From: Dendrolimus kikuchii | Taxonomy: Eukaryota; Arthropoda; Insecta; Lepidoptera; Lasiocampidae | Assembly (NCBI GenBank): GCA_019925095.2 | Contig: CM034407.1 | Coordinates: 16,374,710-16,438,709 of the forward strand | Direction of reading: 5' to 3' | DNA length: 64,000 bases | Shown: positions 1 to 9,431 of the stretch, in pieces | Layout of the letters: the number at the start of each line of letters is the position of its first letter | Numbering within the stretch: position 1 is the stretch's first letter | Notes under the pieces: generated by a model | What the model was told of the DNA's origin: nothing | Databases searched by the model: none | The model's input: only the letters and a program-made list of their open reading frames with translations | Made by a program: the position numbers and the translations under genes

Positions 1-14
1 GATATATTGGAAGG

Positions 15-249
15 TCAGGTGGTAGGGCACTTGCCCGACTGGATGGCTACCACCCCTGGTCTAAAGCATGTCGCCATAACAACCTTGAGTTGTGTTCCGG
101 CATTAGTGACCAGGTGACCAGTGACCCTTAAGAGAGCAGCAGCGCATTTCTAGCACCTTTGGTGTTGCAAATGTCCATAGGCGATGGTAAGCGCTTTCAA
201 TTAAGTGGGCCGTCTGCCTGTCTGCTGAACTCCTGCAATAAAAAAAAAA
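15..249 (+). repeat. SINE-A copy, short 5' form
   Basis: This retroposon starts at a CAGGTGGTAGGG motif, carries the shared core and tail, and ends in CTCCTGCAAT plus an A-run. It lacks the ~84 bp CCGTGCAGGAACGG head of long copies. Four other copies (16122, 38754, 39328, 45651) begin at almost the same internal base. Confidence 0.85.
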
Positions 250-596
250 GTCACGAGGATTGAATCGTGTATAAGCATGTCTTTTTGATTATTCCCTAAA
301 CTAGACAAATAGGCATAAATTGAATTGTGTTCTATTCTATAGAATAACTTCTATCCGGTGATGGAAAACTCAGCCCTTAAGTTATTATCTTAACCCTTCA
401 TATTGTTGGTAGAAGACGTGTGTTATCAATTTGTGGACATTATATGGATAATTTATATAAATAAATCGTTTCTCAACCTGAGGTCGCGACCCTTGTGGGC
501 GTATGTTATTAAAGGTGGTCGCTGTCTTTTGAAAAAATAAGAACTGTATAGAAAAGATACCTTTATTAAAGGAATGAACTCTAGTGTAGGATTTTT
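250..596. other. AT-rich stretch, nothing recognised
   Basis: No repeat shared with the rest of the window and no convincing reading frame was seen. Confidence 0.5.
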
Positions 597-1192
597 ATTA
601 TAGCTGGAGTACAGCAGACAGACTAACGGCCCGCCTGATGGAAAGCGGTTACCGTCGCCTATGGACGTTTGCAACACCAGAGATGTTACCAACGCGCTGC
701 CGGCCTCGAAGAAATTTTATGACACCCTTTTTGAAAAACTCCATATCGTAGCGCTGTGAAAAAACTTCGACCGGGAGCTCATTCCAAATCCCTACGGTAC
801 GCAAGAGAAACGTTTTACAGCAACGTTGCGTACATAAGCGAAGCGGTTCGAGGAAGTGGGGCTGAACTCCCAACCGATGGCGAGCGGTGCGATTGTAAAA
901 AATGGACGAAGGCACCATTCTAAACAGTTATTTGGAACACTCCCCGTTATACAGTCGGTAGAATACGCAGAGAGACGCGAAGTCTCCCCTAAGGCTATCT
1001 AGACCGTCTGTGAGTATGGGGTCATCAACAACGCGAACGGCTCGACGTTGAATACAGTCCAGGGGATTAAGTTGGTGGGCAGGTGCTCCTGCCCAAAGGT
1101 GTGAGCAGTACTCCATATGCGGCCTCATCTGGGCTTTATAAAGCACAAGACGTTGCCGCGGTGTGAAATACTGTTTGGATTGTCGCAAGACT
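597..1192 (-). pseudogene. LINE-P 3' fragment (CR1/Jockey-like reverse transcriptase C-terminus)
   Basis: Read on the minus strand, the frame holds the RT C-terminal region of a non-LTR retrotransposon. It includes LYKAQMRPHMEYCSHLWAG, then an FYRLYNGECS segment, then RTARHRLG...PHFLEP and TVGIWNELP...FKKGV. The two reading frames (1188-931 and 918-652) are the same frame interrupted by one nonsense codon at 930-928, where the second copy (20651) has a glutamate codon. The 5' end is truncated; the 3' end finishes at AGCTATAATAAAA. The last ~105 bp closely match the tail of SINE-A, so this is its likely mobilising partner. The clade is from memory of CR1/Jockey C-termini. Confidence 0.75.
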
Positions 1193-1581
1193 TTTTATTT
1201 AACTTTTTAATTTTTCACGGGTTGCGACATAAAAATCGTTAATAAATAATATAATAATTAATAAATGCGAAAGTAAATCAGTTTAATTGTTACCTGTTCA
1301 TAAATAAACTCCTCTTAATGGAAATTCGGTACGCATTATATATTATATCAAAATCTGGGAAAGAAAAGAGATTATCTGTTGTATAAAAAAAAAAGTGTAA
1401 GGCTACTCAGAATTCTTTAAGATCGTATCGTAATTGAAATCCTTTATTACAAAAAAAAATATCCGGATGAAAAACAATTTTAATTAAGTCTACCACGAAC
1501 AAATTACGGCCAAATAAAGTTATTTTTGGTGTGCAGTTATTTAATAAATTGGCCGTTTTACAAAAATATACAAATATAAAC
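1193..1581. other. AT-rich stretch, nothing recognised
   Basis: Low-complexity A/T sequence between two LINE insertions. Frames here are short and unsupported. Confidence 0.5.
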
Positions 1582-1594
1582 TTTTTAAAAATTA

Positions 1595-2235
1595 CATACA
1601 TACATACATACATAACTTCACGCCAGTTCCCTTGCGGGGTAGGCACGAACAACAGAGTGCCATTTAGGCTTATTCTTACACACCTCACTTGCCTCTTTGA
1701 CATTCATAACTCTTGTCATGCACACTCGTCTGTTCTTAAGGCTCCTGACATCACCTTCTGCTAGTACACGATCAATTTGATCATGGAAGGTGTGTCGTGG
1801 CCTTCCACGACTTTTGCATCCATCCACTTTTGTATTGTATATCTGTTTAGTCATTCTTTCATCATGCATTCTTTCCACATGCCCGAACCACCGGAGCATT
1901 CCTTTCCTTACCTTCACCCCGACACTCTCTTTCAGACCAACTCTCTTTCTTACTTCGGTATTACGAACGCGGTCCGCGAGCGTCACTTCGCAGATTTTGC
2001 GCAGTGCTCGCATCTCGACCGCGTTTACTCTACTTTCATGCTCTCTCTTCCATACCCAACTCTCGCATCCATACGTGAGCGTAGGTACCAGCACCGCGTT
2101 GTGTACGGCGAGCTGGGCCTTCTGGCTGAGGTTCTTAGCGCCTAGAAGTTTACCTAACGCTCCATTCACACTATTCCCCAAATTCACTCTTCTTTCTATA
2201 TCAGCGGTGTACCTTCCATCCCTGCTAAAAGCACT
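1595..2235 (-). pseudogene. RTE-1 LINE 3' fragment (RT C-terminus)
   Basis: The minus frame gives DGRYTADIERRVNLGNSVNG, LVPTLTYGCESWVW, GMLRWFGHVERMHDE and RGRPRHTFHDQIDRVL, ending in AYPARELA and a stop. This is the C-terminal part of a non-LTR reverse transcriptase. The stop is followed within a few bases by a (TATG)n tail, so the 3' UTR is nearly absent, as in RTE-type LINEs. It is 5'-truncated. A 13 bp direct repeat, TTTTTAAAAATTA, flanks it at 1582-1594 and 2236-2248, which sets the ends. Frames on the opposite strand over this interval are antisense shadows. Confidence 0.85.
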
Positions 2236-2352
2236 TTTTTAAAAATTAAAGTAAAAAATCTTTTATTAAAGTAAATATAAATTAATAATCCGCAACATTT
2301 AACGAAGACTGCATAGCATCGCATTATATACCGCGCGCAGAAGGTTTGCCGA

Positions 2353-2420
2353 TGACTACTTACTATTATTGTATTGTATTACTTACTATTATTGTATTGT
2401 ATTACTTACTATTATTGTAT
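2353..2420. repeat. 23 bp minisatellite, ~2.8 units
   Basis: The unit TACTTACTATTATTGTATTG plus TAT is repeated head to tail almost without change, just inside the left TIR. Confidence 0.85.
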
Positions 2421-2438
2421 ATACTTATGTCAAGTGTA

Positions 2439-3011
2439 AGTGGAGCGTTAGGTAAACTTTTAGGCGCTAAGAACCTCAGCCAGAAGGCCCAGCTCGCCAT
2501 ACACAACGCGGTGCTGGTACCTACGCTCACGTATGGAAGCGAGAGTTGGGTATGGAAGAGAGAGCATGAAAGTAGAGTAAACGCGGTTGAGATGCGAGCA
2601 CTGCGCAAAATCTGCGGAGTGACGCTCGCGGACCGCGTTCGTAATACCGAAGTAAGAAAGAGAGTTGGTCTGAAAGAAAGTGTCGGGGTGAAGGTAAGGA
2701 AAGGAATGCTCCGGTGGTTCGGGCATGTGGAAAGAATGCACGATGAAAGAATGACTAAACAGATATACAATGCAAAAGTGGATGGATGCAGAAGTCGTGG
2801 CAGGCCACGACACACCTTCCATGATCAAATTGATCGTGTACTAGCGGAGGGTGATGTCAGGAGCCTTAAGAACAGACGAGCGTGCATGACAATGATGAGT
2901 TATGAATGTCAAAGAAGCAAGTGAGGTGTGTAAGAATGGGCCTAAATGGGGCTCTGTTGTTCGTGCCTACCCCGCAAGGGAACTGGCGTGAAGTTATGTA
3001 TGTATGTATGT
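2439..3011 (+). pseudogene. RTE-1 LINE 3' fragment
   Basis: This has the same protein end as 1595-2235, from GALGKLLGAKNLSQKAQLA through LTYGSESWVW and LRWFGHVERM. The frame shifts near 2890, where an extra ATGATG disrupts TRVMNVKEASE. It ends at a (TATG)n tail. AAGTGTA occurs on both sides (2432-2438 and 3012-3018), a likely target duplication. The insertion lies in one arm of a 14 bp inverted repeat. Confidence 0.85.
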
Positions 3012-3128
3012 AAGTGTATACAATAAAAAAATAAATTTATTGCAACAACTATTTATGTAACCTTTTTTGTCATCCCTACTGACCATCGACGCGTGACATC
3101 ATTAGGCTATCGGCAAACGTGCGCACGG

Positions 3129-3423
3129 GTAGTAGTGTTAAGATTTATATTGTATTACCTAATAATTATTTTTAATCTCATTGTAAGTCAACTAAATGTT
3201 CTTACTGGAAATAAAGTTAAAAGGAAATCGCTCACTTTAATTAATATTTCATATCAAATTGTATGTATTTTAATTTGTTGATATATTTATTAATATTATA
3301 TATACTATACTTATATATTATATTAATATATATAATAGTGATAAATTGTGTTATTGCTATTATTAATATTGTATAGCTATTGTTGTCACTATACACATAT
3401 TAATAATGTATATATTTGGATAT
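3129..3423. other. AT-rich stretch, nothing recognised
   Basis: Strongly A/T-biased sequence with simple ATATTA runs and no shared repeat. Confidence 0.5.
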
Positions 3424-3906
3424 TGTTACAACCTAGACGCCGACAAAGACAAATTTACACCTGCATACCTGTAGAAACACAAATTATTACCTTTCGGAAT
3501 TTGGGCTTCCTATGTTTACTTTGTGCTTAGAAAACAGCTCATTGTGTATTGTAATCTTTTATGGCAGTCATTAGCTAGGTGTGTCGGATTTAAAGTACAA
3601 ACTGATTCTAGGAAATTCGGTCCGCGCGGCCGGGCAGACATATTGCATCTGTGCAGTATAAAGCGATTCCTCGATTGAGGGACGAGGCAGTCGAGCGATA
3701 ACCACGAGCGAAGCAAGACTTGTGAACATTCGGTATCTATTTAGTGACGGATTTTGCGCGTGTTGTTGAATTACGATCTTCTGCATTACTTTTGGACTTG
3801 TTGCGTTCGGTTATATTTGTACCTGTGTTATACGTGTTTGTATAGTTTTAATAAATTCTATAATAATTCCAACGGCATTTTAATTCGAGTCCTGCAACTT
3901 GTAACA
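3424..3906 (+). mobile_element. LTR-1 solo LTR
   Basis: A 483 bp unit begins TGTTACAA and ends TTGTAACA, the short inverted TG..CA ends of an LTR. In this orientation it has a TATA box (TATAAAG, 3657-3663) and a polyadenylation signal (AATAAA, 3850-3855) in the order expected for U3-R-U5. Six relatives occur at 9973, 21358, 32842, 53164, 59799 and 61412. No internal coding region adjoins it, so it is read as a solo LTR. Small frames inside it are not genes. Confidence 0.75.
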
Positions 3907-4054
3907 AGATATATAATATTAATATGTGTTATTGTCTATTTTCTTTTTCTTTTTATAACTGTATGTATTGTATGTATCCTGTATCCTATTAATTACATGT
4001 ATTTGATTTGCCACCACCGTCATACACTCTCGATTCCTTTCACACAATCCACAG

Positions 4055-4192
4055 CCCGGGTTGTCAGGAAGAGATCGCTCTAAAGCGATAAGGCCGCCCT
4101 TTGTTCCTGCCTTAACACAATATGACTGTAAATGATTTACTTTATGTCTATGTGGTGAACAATAAAGTATTTTCTATCTATTCTAGATAGAT
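4055..4192 (+). repeat. CR1-Z 3' UTR fragment (Zenon-like LINE)
   Basis: The sequence GAAGAGATCGCT...AAAGCGATAAGGCCGCC, followed by GGTGAACAATAAAGT and short TATC repeats, recurs at 4645, 27012, 35755, 36785, 37370 and 38440. The imperfect ATCGCT..AGCGAT pairing can form a small stem. The Zenon assignment is from memory. Confidence 0.7.
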
Positions 4193-4550
4193 AATATATC
4201 AAAATTTCTTTAAACCGAAATCTAAATTTTTGCAAAATGCTATAAATTCTATCTACTGTCATTCTGATAATAATTTTTATAAGTAGGAAGCAAAAAAATA
4301 TTTTTGCGGGTATATTACTTATATTTTGAATAGAATTGTGAATATGAAACGAATGAATGAATATAATAAGAACAAAAGGGATGCCCGCCCTGTCGTTTGT
4401 CCGTCGTACTGTCATTTAGGTGGCGTCATTAGCCGACCCGGAGCACGGGCTCGCATGGGGTCACACATTCAAAGGTTAGTGCACATAGTAACAACAGTAA
4501 TAACTTGGAATTACGGATATTGTACCTCACAAGATATACTTTTGAATATT
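4193..4550. other. No gene or shared repeat recognised
   Basis: AT-rich with a short GC-richer patch near 4380-4470. No support for coding. Confidence 0.4.
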
Positions 4551-5110
4551 AAGGCCTCTCTGGTTGAGCGGGCTTAGTCTTAGCCGGCCGAACTCGCTGG
4601 AACGCGGAGGCTCCGGGTTCGATTCCTGCCATGAATGACCGGATGAAAACACTTTATTGTTCACCAGAAAAATTAAAACTGCGTTCTTAAACTAGGTTCA
4701 GTAAATGTTGAACAAAGGGCGGGCTTGTCGCTTAAAGCGATCTCTTCCAGGCAACCCCCTAAACTAGGGAAAATATTAAGACAATAGTGGCGATGAAGAT
4801 AATAAATAAAATGAAACATTCTAAGAATAAGTAAAAAATAAATAAGAATATACTTTATATACTATACAAAAATATGATATCATACTATATATAGAACTAG
4901 CAGCAGGTTTTAGACTTGCGAGGACCAAAGATATTTAGTAACCACCATATCTATGAAAAATTTCGGAAACGAACTTTCGGTTATTTACTGGTCTGGGTGT
5001 CTGAGATCGGCCTCAGAGTGGTCTGTTGTATATCACCCATAACACAAGCGTAACTTGATTAGTGGATATACAATGCGTGTGTTTGTCTGCCGATTACACT
5101 GGCACACAAA
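4551..5110 (+). repeat. SINE-B (tRNA-headed), split by an insertion
   Basis: The head (4551-4635) looks like a tRNA: an A-box-like TGGTTGAGCGGG and a perfect B box GGTTCGATTCC. The body resumes at 4953 with AAATTTCGGAAACGAACTTT and runs to the TTTGTCTGCCGATTA end seen in the other three copies. ATGAA at 4631-4635 and 4953-4957 brackets the insert, so the SINE was intact before it arrived. Confidence 0.8.
4636..4952 (-). mobile_element. CR1-Z insertion inside SINE-B
   Basis: It is flanked by ATGAA repeats. It contains the CR1-Z 3' UTR in reverse (ACACTTTATTGTTCACC, then GCTTAAAGCGATCTCTTCC) from about 4645 to 4760, followed by ~190 bp not recognised elsewhere. Confidence 0.65.
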
Positions 5111-5164
5111 AAAGTGGTCTGTGCTTTTGACCAGACTCATCTATTCTTATGTATTCCGATGAGC

Positions 5165-5243
5165 TGAATCCGAATCTGGGATCAGTTTGGTCCATGCACC
5201 CTCAAAGGGTGTATGGACAAAACTAACCCCAGATTCGGATTCA
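5165..5243. repeat. 79 bp near-perfect hairpin
   Basis: Two 38 bp arms (5165-5202 and 5206-5243) pair across a 3-base loop with only a few mismatches. Confidence 0.8.
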
Positions 5244-5304
5244 ACGCAAAAAGTACGGAGCACTTTTTTTTGTAGACCGGTGTTATTATACATACATATA
5301 TACA

Positions 5305-5545
5305 CTAGCGGTCCCAACAGACGTTGTCCTGCTCTGAAAATTCAAAAACTATAACCCGATTCTAGTGCTACTGAAACACACATAAATAAAATCATCAAAA
5401 TCTGTCCAGGAGATTAGGAAGATTCTAGAAACAGATCCCAGCGCCATCTATCAGTTCCAATTGAGTAAGAAAGGGTGGGACTTAAGGTATGGCGCCATCT
5501 ATTTGATGTTTATGTCACTTAGTTGACAGCAAAAGTCATACATAC
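5305..5545 (-). mobile_element. Helitron-like non-autonomous fragment
   Basis: It opens with A|CTAGCGGTCCCAACAGACG, the reverse of the usual CGTCTG..GCTAG|T terminus, and continues with the ATCAAAATC(G/T)GTCCAG block typical of the group. The other end is not clear. Confidence 0.55.
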
Positions 5546-5598
5546 CGACTTTGCGGTTTAAAAAAAAATTGCAATAAAAACGCTTTTTTTATTATGAA

Positions 5599-5912
5599 CT
5601 AGCTGATGCCCGCAACATCGTCCGCGTGGTGCGGTTTTTTAACTATCCAACGGGAACTTTTTAGTTTTTCGGGATCAAAAGTATCCTATATGTTGACCAG
5701 GGATATAAGCTACCACCATACAAAATTTCATTTAAATCGGTCCAGTCGTTTCCGAGATCAGGCGGTACAAACAGACAGACAAACAGAGAAACAAAAAATT
5801 TGAAAAAATCTAAATTAATTTGATTTCACTTCTTACATCCCCCTGACTCGGTTTTTAGAATTTTTTTTATTGTACAGAAATTCGACCTCTACACATTTAT
5901 TATATGTATAGA
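5599..5912 (-). mobile_element. Non-autonomous Helitron
   Basis: The reversed terminus CTAGCTGATGCCCGCAAC follows an A, and the far end reads GTATAGA, the reverse of TCTATAC. The 314 bp contain no transposase. Helitrons end in CTAG and insert between A and T, which fits. Its small frame at 5606-5803 is not a gene. Confidence 0.7.
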
Positions 5913-6029
5913 TTGAAATGATACCTATTCTATGTCCTAAGTTGGAACAAACACGGCAAAATGAAATAAAAATAATCAAAATCGGTCGAGTAGTTTCGGA
6001 GTTCATCGCGTTCAAACACTGTGACAGGG

Positions 6030-6080
<51 letters not shown>
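5913..6080 (-). mobile_element. Helitron fragment plus (TA)n tract
   Basis: A second partial copy abuts the first and carries ATCAAAATCGGTCGAGTAGT. It ends in a ~45 bp TA microsatellite. Confidence 0.5.
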
Positions 6081-6082
<2 letters not shown>

Positions 6083-6559
6083 GTTATCATGCTTGTTTCC
6101 CGTAGACGACGGATTCCCACTTGCTACGATCTTGACATACAATTTTCATCGACATTTATTAGTCTTGTTACAAAATCGGTTATTATATTATTATTAAATG
6201 AATGAATAACTGCCAATGTAGTCCTACCCTTAAAATATACCACCAACGCCCACCTACATTGCCCGTAAAATATTACACGTAATTTATTATTTATATATTC
6301 TTTGTTTTATATTTTGGAGTAGGCTTGATTTATATCCTTAATAGACGTTACATATGAATGTCAAAATTTTACTACGCGTAGTGAAAGTCGTTTTATTACC
6401 TGTCTTAAAATAGAGATACTCTTATTACAGTTGCTTCAGTTTTGTAAACAGTTAAATAATGTAAAATTTATAGCGTAAAGAGAAGAGCTTAAAGTTTCAA
6501 ATGCCTCAAAAAAAAACCATAATTAATAAACTATGTACATTATGAAAAAATAATAATAG
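6081..6559. other. No gene or shared repeat recognised
   Basis: AT-rich flank of the hAT-type element. Confidence 0.4.
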
Positions 6560-6567
6560 CTATAGAT

Positions 6568-7323
6568 TAGGGATGGGCCGAATGTAATTTGAACCGAATA
6601 CGAACTTCGGCCAAACATTCGGTTAAAACAAAAATTCGGCCGGAATTCGGTTTGATTACGCCACGCTTTCTCAAGAGCAACAACACATCGTGACCTGTTG
6701 ACAACGTCAACTTGATAACAGCGAATTTTTGGCCTTTTTACACCAAAACCTGCCTCTAGTAAATTTTAAGTATGAGTAGGTGAATAAAAGAATAGATTTT
6801 TAAACCTTTGATTGATAAAAACTCACCATTTCATAATTCAAAATTCATAATGTTTAATTCGTAAAAAGTGATTTCAATCAAAATTAAAGCTATAATTGCT
6901 GATGTCCCTTAGACGTGTTTTTTTTTTAACTTAAGTTATCCATTATAAATAAGCAATTGTACTACTTACTGATGTTTCTTAGAGGAATAATAAGTTTATT
7001 TTATTTTTCTTTTAATTGGATGTCTATTTAATTAGGCAAAGACTCAATCAAGAACTATTTTTTTTATCACATTGCACGTTTAGATTTACATGTTTCTAAC
7101 TAAAATAAATGACCATGAGTATATAGATACCAATTTTTATATTACGGTTATGATATATATGATTTCTATTAACTTCAGTCAAAACAGTACAAGTAGGTAT
7201 TTTACTTTTTCCTTGCACCGAATGTTCGGCATTTAAACTGGATTTCGGCCGAATGCCGAAGTTCGGCTGAAGCTGCCGAAATTCGGTCAAACCGAATGTA
7301 AAACGAATTTAGGCCCATCCCTA
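6568..7323. mobile_element. hAT-type MITE
   Basis: Terminal inverted repeats TAGGGATGGGCC and GGCCCATCCCTA bound 756 bp with no transposase. The 8 bp direct repeat CTATAGAT flanks it exactly (6560-6567 and 7324-7331), the duplication length of hAT elements. Both ends are crowded with TTCGGC/GCCGAA hexamers, which may be subterminal transposase-binding motifs. Confidence 0.9.
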
Positions 7324-7331
7324 CTATAGAT

Positions 7332-8000
7332 TTAAATTTGGAACCAGGCTCTTTCTATTTCTTCAAGTTGAGTCATTAGTATGAAAAAAAGCTTGTTCCT
7401 AAAGTACTCCGAAAAACGTTCCCAAATTACTCCACTGAAAAAATATAGATTTTTTAAAGTATTTTGTTTCACTCTACTCTACGATAAAAAAAATGATTCC
7501 CAGAGCTATGTATTAACTTTTTTCGAATACTTTAAACTACTTAACGTTCAAGTTAACGCAATTTTGTATGGGGACGAGCTAGCGCCGTCTCGTGAGCGTG
7601 AAGGGAAACATAAATCGTGAAATTGCGTTAATTTGAGTGTGATAGAGTACTAAAAAAAATATCGCACTAAGCAACCTAAAAGACATAACAACGACAGCAA
7701 ACTTTATCAAAACAAAATTCAAATAATAAGCATTTAAAACAACAAACAAAATAATAATCAAAGTATATAAAGACGTCGCCGGGGATTAGGCGTTCCCGAA
7801 TCCCTAATACCGGGATTTACAATCACGACAAATCCCGTATCAACGGTAATGGGTGCAAATTTGCAGGGAATTGTTTTGGAGGGAACGCGTTCCACTGGCT
7901 CGGCTTTCGTTGAGATTTAGTGGTCCTGTACTTTGTTGCGATTGAATTCTTAAATGTAAACAGTTTTGATTTGTCATTTTTAGAAATGAAAAAAAAATTA
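7332..8000. other. No gene recognised
   Basis: AT-rich DNA. A weak GC-richer hairpin (CCGGGGATTAGG..CCCTAATACCGG) lies near 7778-7816. Confidence 0.4.
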
Positions 8001-8014
8001 TTTGTTTGCTTATA

Positions 8015-8150
8015 ACAGCAGCCCATAAACGTCTCACTGTTGGGCTCGGGCCTCCCACTATTGAGTAATGGACAGTATACACGCCACGCTTGTCCAAGAC
8101 GGTTTGGCGAGTTTAACACATCGGTTATTTCGATGCAAGTTTCATCATTT
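8015..8150. repeat. Dispersed repeat shared with 47355-47495
   Basis: Both begin with CAGCCCATAAACGTC and share GGCCTCCCACTATTG, CACGCTTGTCCAAG and ACACATCGGTTAT. It is recalled as a widespread lepidopteran retroposon; the class is not determined here. Confidence 0.6.
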
Positions 8151-8219
8151 TATTTTATTGGAACAACAAACAGCTACATTATTAAAATTAAATACAAAAT
8201 TACAACTTAAATAAAATAT

Positions 8220-8245
8220 TAATCAATAATGCAGCCCACAGCGCT
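8220..8245. repeat. Left 26 bp direct repeat (target duplication)
   Basis: Identical to 9201-9226. It ends exactly where the SINE-A head begins. Confidence 0.9.
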
Positions 8246-8573
8246 ATCCGTGCAGGAACGGAGAAAGAATACAATTTCCTGCGGCCCGGCGGCCTGTCGT
8301 AAGAGGCGACTAAACAACCCACAGCCAGGTGGTAGAGTATTTGCTCGACTGGATGGCGACCACCCCTGGTCTAGAGTATGCCGCCATAACAACCTTGTGT
8401 TGTGTTCCGGCATTAGTGACCAGGTTCCAGTCTCCTTTAAGAGAGCAGCAGCGCATTTGTAGCACCTTTGTTGTCGCAAATGTCTATAGGCGATGGTAAC
8501 CGCTTTCCACCAAGTGGGCCGTCTGCCTGTCTGCTGAACTCCTGCAATAAAAATAATAATAATAATAATAATC
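8246..8573 (+). repeat. SINE-A copy, long form
   Basis: Starts ATCCGTGCAGGAACGG and ends CTCCTGCAAT plus an A/ATA-rich tail. Inside are an A-box-like TGGTCTAGAGT (8367-8377) and a B-box-like GGTTCCAGTCT (8423-8433), 56 bp apart. Its frames recur in every copy and are not genes. Confidence 0.9.
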
Positions 8574-9200
8574 AACCCGCAGGGGGGCTTTGTGGCGAAG
8601 CCTTAGGTGAGTAGCGACACCTCGTACCTGACTCCGGGGGCCAAGGCAAGGCCCCCGCCTCCGTGCTTGCTTTAGCCAGCCGGCACGGAGTGGAGATCGC
8701 TAGAGCTAAGACTCAAGCTCCAGGGGTGGAAGTGATAAATGGTCTAACGTCGGAAGTAGCTTCGGTGAACCTGCAGCCCACCTCTCGACACCCCTTAGCC
8801 ACTCACACCCATGTTGCCCCTGTCTTTATGGCATTTTTTGGGGCCCATGCAGGGAGTGGCGAGTCACCGTCTGCCCAATTTTCCATGTTCCCTGAACATT
8901 GCGACGGGCAGACGCCATAGTCCCCATATTCCCAGACCCCTAGTACCATTAGCAGTTCACCACAATAGCCCGGTACTTTTTGTCCTCATTTCCCACAATA
9001 GTCCTACACTGGCCGGGGCTTGTCCTTGGGTGCATTACTATATGGTGTAGACAGGGATAATCGCCGGTCAGTGTCACGCCACATTTACATTAAATTTGTC
9101 AAGAGGCCTCTACGTGTTGGCCTTCCCATGGCCCCACGCAAGCCCCCCAAAAGTCCGGGCCATTTTTATGGCCCGTGGTCTTGAAAGACATACAGTATAA
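8574..9200 (+). mobile_element. GC-rich retroposed segment joined to SINE-A
   Basis: About 630 bp of GC-rich sequence with no such bias in its flanks. It follows the SINE-A tail directly and ends at the right copy of the 26 bp repeat, so SINE-A plus this segment seem to have inserted as one unit. It resembles the GC-rich non-coding part of R1-type LINEs in composition only. The frames at 8663-9050 are not supported. Confidence 0.5.
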
Positions 9201-9226
9201 TAATCAATAATGCAGCCCACAGCGCT
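9201..9226. repeat. Right 26 bp direct repeat
   Basis: Exact partner of 8220-8245. Confidence 0.9.
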
Positions 9227-9431
9227 GTCCACAAGTTAAAATATAAATATCTTATTAAAGGGATTTTGATAATCGCTAGGCTTAATATTAAATATTTACT
9301 TATTTATCATCATGAAGTTTTACTTCACCGACAATCACGTACCGATGACGGTGGAAGTAAAAATTGTAATTATTGTTAAGATTTCTACTAAACAGATGTG
9401 GTAAGTACTTTCAGTAAATTTATATCTTCAA

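Larger units (their letters stand above)
2331..3128. mobile_element. TIR element carrying an RTE-1 insertion
   Basis: The left end (2331-2353) reads CCGCGCGCAGAAGGTTTGCC and continues into GAT. The right end (3109-3128) is its inverted partner with a 3 bp gap and two substitutions. The same ends bound a 186 bp element at 52269-52454. Between them here lie a 23 bp tandem array, a palindrome and an RTE-1 copy. No clear target duplication was found. Confidence 0.6.

Noticed and set aside
1777..2242. Two plus-strand frames of 122 and 150 residues, also mirrored at 2402-2828 and 41063-41518
   Set aside because: Exact antisense of RTE-1 coding sequence; they recur only because the LINE does.
2353..2420. 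CRISPR-like array
   Set aside because: Tandem units without spacers in an insect genome; a minisatellite.
4551..4632. tRNA gene
   Set aside because: A and B boxes are good, but the same head with an attached body recurs four times and acceptor-stem pairing is not convincing; a tRNA-derived SINE.
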